Made by a program: the position numbers and the translations under genes. Source: Coenobita brevimanus (lineage: Eukaryota > Arthropoda > Malacostraca > Decapoda > Coenobitidae). From it: 64,000 nucleotides of DNA. Shown piece after piece: positions 54,420 to 62,281 of the stretch (position 1 is its first letter; every line of letters begins with the position of its first letter). The stretch lies in NCBI GenBank assembly GCA_032717465.1, contig CM064669.1, positions 45,614,795-45,678,794 of the forward strand, in the 5' to 3' direction. Under the pieces are notes generated by a model. It did not search any database and had not been told where the DNA came from. It saw only the letters and a program-made list of their open reading frames with translations.

Positions 54420-56016
54420 AGTATTTTAGAAGATATAAAAGTGGAAGTACAGGAAGTGTATAAATTACTGGAAACTCAAGATGTAAGGAAAGCCCCAGAA
54501 CCAGATGGAATCTCTAACTGGGTACTGAAGGAATGCAGAGAACAACTGGCGGATAAGATTCACAGTTTAATTGTGTGTTCTCTGGAAGAGGGGAAAGTGC
54601 CTCAAGAATGGAAGAGGGCAAATGTGGTACCAATTTATAAGGGAGGAAACAGTGAAGAACCCCTGAATTATAGACCAGTGTCCCTAACCAGCATGGTTGC
54701 AAAATTGTGCGAGAGAATCCTGAAAGATAGATGGATAAAATATTTGGAAAAGATGAATATTTTGGTTGGAAGTCAGTTTGGACTCAGAAGTGGATGGTCA
54801 TGTGTTTCCAACTTGTTGAGCTTTACTCAAGAGCAATTGACGTGCTACAGAAGACGGTTGGGTGGATTGTGTGTAGATTTGGAGAAGGCCTTCCACAAGG
54901 TACCCCATAAGAGACTAATGTGGAAATTAGAGCAATAGGAGGACTGAAGGGAAACCTCCTGGAATGAATGAGAGACTTTTTGAGAGACAGACAAATGAGG
55001 ACAGTAATAAAGGATAGGATGTCTGGATGGAGTGAAGTAACAAGTGGAATCCCACAAGGCTCGGTGTTGGCGCCAGTAATGTTCCTGATTTATGTAAAGG
55101 ATATGGTAGATGAAGTGAACAATTATGCAAGTCTGTTTGTTGATGATTCAAAGATCTTAAGGAAGGCAGAGGTTGAGGAGGATTGTAAAATGCTGCAGGA
55201 GGATCTGGATAGGATACATGATTGGAGCCAGATGTGGGAAATGAAATTCAACGCAAAGAAATGTAAAACACTGGAAATGGGTAAAAGTACCAAGAGGCCA
55301 TTACTGAATTATTTGATGGATAATGAACCAATCACAAAAGCGAGAGAAGAAAAAGATTTGGGAGTGCTGGTCCAGGATAGTTTGTCACCTGAAAAACATA
55401 TTAACAAGATAGTAAGAGAGACGTATAAACTCTTGACTAACATAAGCGTAGCATTTCATTATATGGATGAGGAGATGATGAAAAAATTGACAGTGGCTAT
55501 GATCCGCCCCAGGTTGGAATATGCAGCAGTAGTGTGGTCCCCACACAAAAAGAAAGAAATTTAAGCAAGATTGAGAGAATACAAATAACAGCAACCAAGA
55601 TGGTCCCCAGTCTGGCAGATCTGTCGAACAGAGAGAGGCTGGAAAAGCAGGATTTGCCTTCCTTAGAGGAAAGGAGAAAGAGGGGCGACATGGTTGCAGT
55701 GTTCAGGACCATGATGGCAGTGGATAAAATTGACAGAGAAAGGTCTGTTTGTATGGGAAAAGAGAGTAACAAGAGGACACAGAATGAAACTGAAGAAGCC
55801 AAGCTGTTTGAAGGATCAAGAAATATGGTTTTCCTTATAGATGTATAGACCTGTGGAATAGCCTGGACAAAGAGATCGTCTTTTCTAAAAACTTAAACGA
55901 GTTTAAAGCTTAATTTGACTTACTGAGAAACAGAGATGAGACCCCACGAGCGTAGCTCATTTCCTGTATCTCACAATTAGGTCAATACAATTAAGTAAAT
56001 ACACACACACACAATC

Positions 56017-56985
56017 ATTGCAGGATGTGACTAGCAGAGTTCCACAAGACTCAGTACTGGCACCAATTATGTTTTTAATATATATAAATGACACAGACAG
56101 TAGCAATGGAAATGGAAGCTATCTAAATATGTTTGCGGATGATGCAAAAATACAAGGGAAAATTACTAACACAGATTCTTGCAAAGTAGCTGCAAAAGGA
56201 ATTAAATAAACTTTATGAATGGAGCAATAAATGGCAAATGGAATTCAATGTGGACAAGTGCCATGTAATTAAGTTTGGTAAAAGTGAGAAAAGAGACTGG
56301 GATTATAAGTTAGGAATATCAACCCTACACATATCAGAAAGAAAGGACCTAGGAGTGATATTATCAATAAGAGACTATCTCCAGATGACCACATCAGTGA
56401 GAAAGTGTGTAACATGTAGCCTATACACTGCTTGGTAATGAGAATAGCATTCACATATATAAATGAAGACATGCTGAGAAAGATAACAACATCATTCATC
56501 TGACCAACCCTGGAGAATGCATCAGTAGTCTGGAATCCTAATCTCAAAAAACACATAGATAAGACCGAAAATGTACAAAGGGCAGCTACAGGATGGGTAC
56601 CAAGCTCTACTTGAACGACTAGAAAAAACTGAAACTACCAACACTACAGGAAAGAAGGAAAAGAGGAGACATGATTATGCTATATAAATGCATATCAGGG
56701 AAAGAGAAAAAAGACATAAATGAATATATAAGCTATGGGGAAGCATCAGCAAGAGAGCACTGCAAAAAACTACATAAAAAGAGGCGATAAAGACGTAAGG
56801 AAATTCAGTTTCCCAAATAGGGAAATTGATCAATGGAATGCGCTACCCAATGATATAGCGTGTGCCAAATCTATTCACAAATTTAAGGATATATATGACA
56901 AAAATGGTTTAATAAACGGGACAGTATGAGCCCGACTCATTCCTGTAATGATACAATTAGGTAAGAACAATTTGGTAAGAAAACA
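56017..56985 (+). mobile_element. LINE-E copy 3, 5'-truncated, abutting copy 2 at an (AC)n
   Basis: It starts at the RT B motif (VTSRVPQDSVLAPIMFLIYI) right after (AC)n at 56001-56012. It continues with FADDAKIQGKI, EFNVDKCHVIKFGKSEKRDW and EIDQWNALPNDIACAKSIHK FK, and ends ATACAATTAGGTAAGAACAA, then ACACACAC near 56983. Several frameshifts. Confidence 0.85.
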
Positions 56986-57104
56986 CACACAGACCCATGG
57001 TGAAGTGAGGCGACCGTCTTTCCCTGTCGTGTGGTTTCCTGAAAGAGTGCATTGGCGCCACTTCGGTCATACACACGCCCACTGTAGTTCCTGCCGTCCA
57101 CCTC
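56986..57104. other. Short unassigned stretch
   Basis: Between the LINE-E 3' end and the tandem repeat. It includes GGCGCCACTTCGGTCATACA; nothing was recognised. Confidence 0.3.
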
Positions 57105-57470
57105 ACTGCAAAGAGGAAGGTAGGGGGTAAGACGGGTACATAAGGCACAGTAGGAGATTTCCACTTTTTTATAGGGATGTGAAAATATCATTTGGAGCTT
57201 GAAAGATAAGGGAAAAGAGGGGTACAGGAGACTGACTACTATTTTTTTTTAAGAATATGCGAAGAAAATATTAAATTTTGTCCAATCCATTCACCTCACT
57301 GCAGACGGGAAGGTAAGAGATAAGAAGGGTATACGAGGCAGAGAGTGTAATATTTCCACTTCTTCTTTTCAAGGAGGATGCGAAGATAACATTGGGAATA
57401 GGAAAGGTAGGGGACAAGTCGGGTGTATGAGGCTGACAACAAGACTCCATCATTTTTAGAAGGTGATGTG
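57105..57470 (+). repeat. Degenerate tandem repeat, about 85-95 bp units, 4 copies
   Basis: Each unit has GG[A]AGGTAGGGG[A/G][T/C]AAG[A/T]CGGGTA-like, then ATATCATTTGG/ACATTGGGA-like words. CACCTCACTGCA occurs at 57099 and 57293, so paired units form a ~195-bp higher-order period. Confidence 0.6.
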
Positions 57471-58036
57471 ACAGTAATACTGGAAGTTTGATTCAGATTT
57501 TCTGATTCTGAAGGGATTTAAATGTGATCAAGTGCGATGTAAGTCTTAAATGATGGGCATTTCATGTGGAAAGTGCGGGATTTGTGACCTATTTGACGGT
57601 GAGGGATTTAAAATGCAAGTGAACCTGAGAGCGATCTAAGGCTGCTAGAGAAATTTTAGCCTTGCAACATGCTGACATTTTTAATAGTCCATTTTTGGTA
57701 CCTGTAGAAGATTATATTCATTCTGAAATTTTCTGAGATGGAGGGTTAAAAACTCGTATATATATACAATAGCCTTTATCAACTCGTTCACTCGTAAGTG
57801 TATCTTCTATGCTAAATACAGTCTAGAAGCAAAATACAGTCTGGAATGGATCTGGAACTCACTGCACCGATATACAGCAGTTTTCTCCGGCACAAAGAGC
57901 AAATATTGTCTAGCTTTCATGCAGCATTTTGTAACCTCAGTTTCTAATATTAGAATAAAATTTTAATATGGCTCCTCTGAGTGCATTTTCAACTGACACA
58001 TCTACAAGGACAACACTATGCTCTCGCAATCGCAAT

Positions 58037-58071
<35 letters not shown>

Positions 58072-58272
58072 GCTTTAACTTTCTTTTCTGTGGCTAAAGG
58101 GGGGGGGGGTATATAAATTATATGCCTCCCTTCCCGGAACTGTTCCTGGTGAGGGATTTTGTTGAGAACATTGGGAGGATATGAATCTTATTGTGACAAT
58201 ATTTCATAGTGGTAGTGGGAGGATTATTCTGTGATGTTTGTGGAGAATTTTGTGTTAGTGGTGAGGGACTTA
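57471..58272. other. Intronic stretch with poly(T), no gene seen
   Basis: Contains a 32-nt T run (58038-58069) and a G run (58100-58109). ACAGTCT[A/G]GAA occurs twice near 57828 and 57847. No exon with good splice sites was found on the minus strand. Confidence 0.4.
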
Positions 58273-59029
58273 GGCCCCAGTCACACTGCATGTACGACTT
58301 ATCGCAAACCACCCGCGACCTGCAAGTCGTGGGTGGTTTTGGTGAGGTTTACGACCGGTCTTCATACGTCTCGGTCTAGCCGCAGGCCACCATGGCGACC
58401 AAAAGATCGTCGCGAGGTTTTTCGTGCTGCACGAAAAACCTCCCTGCGACCACCGATGTCGTGGCATGGAAGCAGCCCGGTGGGCGGCTGGACTGCGTCC
58501 GACCGGCTGATGGACTGTGACTGGTCGGTGACACCTGATTTTTAAGCGGTGGTTGCCATCCGGACAGAGGCTGGTCAACGCCCGCACTGTGTGGTGGCCG
58601 TCTGCACTCTGTCAAGGCGACGACTGGACTGCGACGGCCGCCGTCCACAAGCCTCCTGTCCTGGGTGGTGGTTGAAGTCCGGCCGCTGTCCAGCTGGCGA
58701 TTGGTCGAGCGACAGGTGGTGGGCTGGACCGAGACCAGCCACCGACCAATCCGCGGCTGGTGTCGGTCTAGTGGTCGCGGTCTAAACTGCGACAGGATGT
58801 GGACCGACCGCCGTTTGTTGGCGGCCTGCTGACGACCAGCCGGCCACCAGTTGGTGTCTTAACCTGTTTGTACCTGGCCATGGTCGCCGTTCAGCCGCCC
58901 GCTGGACAGACACTGGACGACCACCGGTAGCCGATCGGTGGCACGACTGCTCCGAGACCTCCGTGGTCGGGGACTGGTTTCGTGATTTTCAGGTTTGCGA
59001 CAAGTCATACGTGCAGTGTGACTGGGGCT
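58273..59029. mobile_element. GC-rich Harbinger-like non-autonomous element (757 bp)
   Basis: TTA duplications lie at 58270-58272 and 59030-59032. The terminal inverted repeats match at 34 of 38 positions (left GGCCCCAGTCACACTGCATG; right, reverse complemented, AGCCCCAGTCACACTGCACG). The interior is strongly GC- and CpG-rich, unlike its surroundings, with many GGTCG/CGACC words and partial self-complementarity. No credible protein. Confidence 0.82.
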
Positions 59030-59167
59030 TTAGGCGTAACAATGGAGACGTTAATGGTGGCAGGGGAAGCTTTAGTGCTTTTTGTAAAATAACTGATATA
59101 ACCGTAGATTGTGAGCATTAATGGATCTGGATGTGACTGAAAGTTTTGTGCAAAATGCTCTGAGATA

Positions 59168-59388
59168 GGATGGCCTTGTGGAGAGGATAGAGAGAGACTG
59201 ACTGGAAGAGTGTATATGTGTGAGGAGGAGGAGGAGGAGGAGATGGGGGATGAAGTGGAGATATATGAGAGGGCAGAGAGTGAGCTGGTGAGAGGGCAAC
59301 CAAATGGCAGAGGGCAGGTATGGAGGTAATTTGTTTGTGGCCACTCCTAATGGGATTGAGGTGTCTGACAACTGATAGATATATAGAA
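59168..59388 (+). mobile_element. LINE-B 3'-end fragment
   Basis: It starts near GTGGAGAGGATAGAGAGAGA (VERIER) with a GGA-triplet expansion (59223-59240), then GGCCACTCCTAATGGGATTG, GGTGTCTGACAACT and GATAGATATATAG. It is an old, 5'-truncated copy. Confidence 0.8.
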
Positions 59389-59518
59389 AAATTGTGAACA
59401 TAAACCTCCATAACCAAAAATAGGCACCAGTGCTTTCCTTTACTAGGTATGACACTCACACCTAGCTTCAACCCTTAAATGCAGTGAGACAAGCTAAGTT
59501 ACTGGCATGGGATCTTAC

Positions 59519-59551
59519 TCATAAATTACTGTAGTGCTCTTCCCGGTACCG
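59519..59551 (-). CDS. Candidate 33-bp microexon of the ITIH-like gene
   Basis: The minus strand has a strong tract and acceptor (TTTTTTCTTCTTCTTAG) and donor GA/GTAAGATCC around CGGTACCGGGAAGAGCACTA CAGTAATTTATGA. With the GT left over from the exon at 61182 it reads V-GTGKSTTVIY plus GA. The GA fits the phase-2 start of the exon at 42274 (GAA, then DEE). T.VIYE could be the strand after the first VIT hairpin. Phase fits on both sides, but the central VIT part is still missing, so a further exon of 3n length would be needed. Confidence 0.4.
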   Translation of the reverse strand, partial: RYREEHYSNL

Positions 59552-59815
59552 CTAAGAAGAAGAAAAAACTGCATATTCGTCAAATTTGAAAAACTGTTGT
59601 GTCTATCACCTATCATGGAACAAGCATAGTTTTTCATATGAATGTTTATTAAATACATTTTCGCCTTTATAACCAACATCGAAACTAATCCCTGAGCAAT
59701 AATTATGATACACAAAAGTGCTGCTAAAAATGACGCAAAATCTAGCAACAGTTTTGCAGATCAGCTTTACTGGGTAACAGTACTATTACGATCTCTAGTC
59801 TATTTACCCCCCTCC
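59552..59815. other. Intronic stretch, no feature seen
   Basis: Ends in a C run (59803-59820). Nothing recognised. Confidence 0.4.
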
Positions 59816-60620
59816 CCCCCGGTTCGAGGGAAGTCAAAGCCAGGGCTCAAGAAATGCCAGGCGAGCGGACAAGGTAGTCTAGCAGTCTGATAATGGTTCA
59901 CGATGACGCAATGACTCACACACATCAAGCCCAGCATTGTAATTGACTCCGGCCATATAACCAGTCATGGAATATGACTGAAATATTTTTCCAGTAATAT
60001 AACTAAGAATGAAGGCATTAATATAATTTAATTAATGCACTCTTGGAAAACTTCTCGGTTTCCCATGCATCAAGTAAACCACGATTCCTGTTCGAACTAC
60101 CTTTTTCAAAGTGTTCACAGTACTCTCGAAGTAGCTTCGTAGTCTGTGATTACTACAACAGTGAAACAACTAATTCAAGTAATATTGGGAATATTTCATT
60201 CTGCAGTTACCAGTATTATAATAAACATACATTCCTCTTGATACTTTCAGTTTCATCTCATTGAATCTGACCAGTCACTGCTTTGAAATTAACTTTGTGT
60301 TTCGAGAGTATTTTTTGAACTGAAAAAGATAGTTGGAAAGGGAACCATGTTCACATAATGCATGGGAAACCGAGATGTATTGCAAGAGAGCATTAAGTGA
60401 TATTAGTGTGTTCATCCTTTCTCAGTTCTATTTCATGACAAATAATTCAGTCATATTCCATGCCTGTGGTTATATGACAGGAGTCAGTGACTTTGCTGGG
60501 TTTGATGTGTGCGAGTCATTCCGCCATCGTGAATCAGTATCAGTCAGCTGGACAAACCATGCCCGCTCCCCTTGCTGTTCTTCAGCCCTGGCTTCGACTT
60601 TCCTCGAGATAGGGTGATAA
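59816..60620. repeat. Large imperfect inverted repeat, arms about 320 bp
   Basis: 59816-60135 is roughly the reverse complement of 60300-60620. Outer arm words: AAGCCAGGGCT, GATTCACGATG-like, ACACACATCAA, GGAATATGACTGAA. Inner words: CTCGGTTTCCCATGCAT and AATACTCTCGAA/AGTACTCTCGAA. The loop is about 165 bp. No TSD or transposase was found. It could be a foldback element or an inverted duplication. Confidence 0.75.
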
Positions 60621-61181
60621 AGAAACTTGGGATCAGTAAGTGCCATATTACCTACTAGCAAGGCAGGGTACCCATCTTATTTGTTTACTTCATCTACTTA
60701 CCACCCTACCTACCTACATACTACCCAACCTAGACAACCACCCCAATACTCACAACCCTACCAGCCTATGTATAGCCCGACCTACTTGCCACACTACCTG
60801 TCTACCAACACCTCACGCAGTATGTACATACTGTACTTATAACCCTACTACCGCATTTCATCCCGACACGCCTAATTCGCTAAAGGTAATATTCAACTTA
60901 AAGCACCTATGTGTTCCAAATATCAACTTTTTCATACATGTAGTTTTGTTAAATAGGCAAACAGTCCGGACTGTTGCACAAAAAGCAATGGAAGAGACTT
61001 ATTTCGGTAATTTACTGCTGATTTAATAGAAAAGAATGTTAAAAAAAAAAAAAAAAAAAAAAAAGGTGACAACTCAGAAAAAAAAAAAAAAAAAAAAAAA
61101 CGGTTGTGAAAATGGTGACATAACTTTGTACTTGCTGTGTTTACTATACTACCTTAAGAATCTACCGACCGTCCTACTTAC
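60621..61181. other. Intronic stretch with TACC-rich and poly(A) tracts
   Basis: 60700-60800 is rich in CTACC/CTACCTAC words. A runs are at 61038-61062 and 61078-61100, separated by AAGGTGACAACTCAG. No gene. Confidence 0.5.
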
Positions 61182-61351
61182 ACGACGAGTCCGGAGAGAA
61201 GTGCAGTAGGAGGGAGGGACAGGTCGAGCTGGAGAGTGGATGCATAAGGTCGGGGATTGTAGAGAGTTGTAGAAACGAGGGTTATGGCGTATCGATGGCG
61301 TATATCAGCGTCTACGCGCACCTCCTGCACAATACCACTCTCTCCGCTAAC
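61182..61351 (-). CDS. Host gene exon: ITIH-like, N-terminal part of the VIT domain
   Basis: This 170-bp exon has the acceptor TTTTTCCCCAG and donor GT/GTAAGTAGG. It encodes VSGESGIVQEVRVDADIRHR, then YAITLVSTTLYNPRPYASTL, then QLDLSLPPTALLSGLVV. A repeated strand with R.A.T.V...L.N, then L.L.LP..A.L..L, is the start of a VIT domain in ITIH heavy chains (known for LP..AFI). It ends two bases into a codon. Upstream exons, including a signal peptide, would lie to the right and were not seen before the window end. Confidence is lower than for the exons near 42 kb because no linking exon is certain. Confidence 0.6.
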
Positions 61352-62193
61352 CTGGGGAAAAAGGATGGAGTTACAAAGTACACATACAGAACCAGACAGA
61401 CCTTACGGAACTACATTCAAGTACAATTATTATTATTATTATTATTATTATTTTAGCCAGAGTTACGAATAAAAGTGCTCCTTCATACTTTTACTCACAC
61501 CAAGCACAGCAGTACCAAACTAATTATTCATTTGTAAACTTGCAACAACGAATCACTTCTACCAATATAATCAGCCGTGCTATGGAAAGTTACTTATCGT
61601 ACAAATTTGCGAGAATAATTTATGAATACACTACTGGGTCCCTTTAACCCCTTGGATCTAAGTAACTACCAGATGCTATTAAATTAAGAAAGGCCTCTCG
61701 TTTTTCAAGGGGTCAGTGCTACACCTAACCCCTCCAGTCTGAAAAGTCTATGCTAAGCTTAATAAAATCGTCAGGAGGTAGCATGAATAAATTGGAAAAC
61801 ACAGCCCCGGTGTCACTGGCTCAAGCTGCATTGCGGTCCGACCTCAATACTGATAAAATGACAGTCGAATTAGCTCCGAAGGCCAAAGCAAGGCAGAAGG
61901 CTCTCTCCCACCTTCTAGACAAAATAAAAACTGCTAGGCATGAAAGGCTGGAAAAAACATCCTGTAGGACTGGAAAACCTTAAGAAAAGGACAGCCAAAG
62001 CATTTGCCCACGAATGCATATTGCCCTCTATCACTAAAAAACTTTATCAGCAATCCTCTGGCACCCGGAGGCATATCATTGCAGCTTTGCCAAAATTGTT
62101 AACCAACAAATCACATATCCCGGGACAATGCCCACAAAATTTGGACACAATTTGCCCACTTGATTTTAAGATTCTCTGGTAATAGACAGACAG

Positions 62194-62195
<2 letters not shown>
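61352..62195 (+). other. Unassigned stretch with (TTA)n and a weak plus-strand frame
   Basis: (TTA)n at 61425-61453. From 61750 to 61983 a 77-codon frame encodes MNKLENTAPVSLAQAALRSD and MTVELAPKAKARQKALSHLL, followed in other frames by RTAKAFAHECILPSITKKLY. It could be an old element ORF. No domain recognised. Confidence 0.35.
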
Positions 62196-62262
<67 letters not shown>

Positions 62263-62281
62263 CACGCACACACACACACAC
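62196..62281 (+). repeat. (GC)n/(AC)n microsatellite at the 5' side of LINE-E copy 4
   Basis: GCGCGCGCGC followed by about 36 AC units with a few GCAC interruptions, directly before LINE-E coding, as at 51678-51738. Confidence 0.95.

Larger units (their letters stand above)
51739..55998 (+). mobile_element. LINE-E copy 2 (CR1-like), nearly full length, decayed
   Basis: 51745-52500 is a Lys/Glu-rich coiled-coil ORF1-like part (EIKQLKRENKRSEDERDRMK; KEIISVVMEGNNEAQKEIEE). Endonuclease: 52752-53440 (YTNVDGLISARLEINDFLRV; MGNFNEL). The linker is at 53440-53998. An unrelated insertion occupies 53999-54419. RT: 54420-55150 (DVRKAPEPDGISNWVLKECR, GIPQGSVLAPVMFLIYVKDM, LFVDDSKILRK). C-terminus: 55150-55860 (MIRPRLEYAAVVWSPHKK; LEERRKRGDMVAVFRTMM). 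The 3' end is ACAATTAAGTAAAT followed by ACACACAC. A 5S-SINE is at 52516-52750. Confidence 0.88.

Noticed and set aside
58231..58785. Overlapping ORFs on both strands in the GC-rich block
   Set aside because: They lie inside a TTA-flanked element. Low stop frequency follows from GC content, with no domain or consistent frame.
61645..61730. Small piggyBac-like MITE starting TTTAACCCCTTGG
   Set aside because: CCCCTTG and CAAGGGG occur 60 bp apart, but no TTAA follows the right copy.
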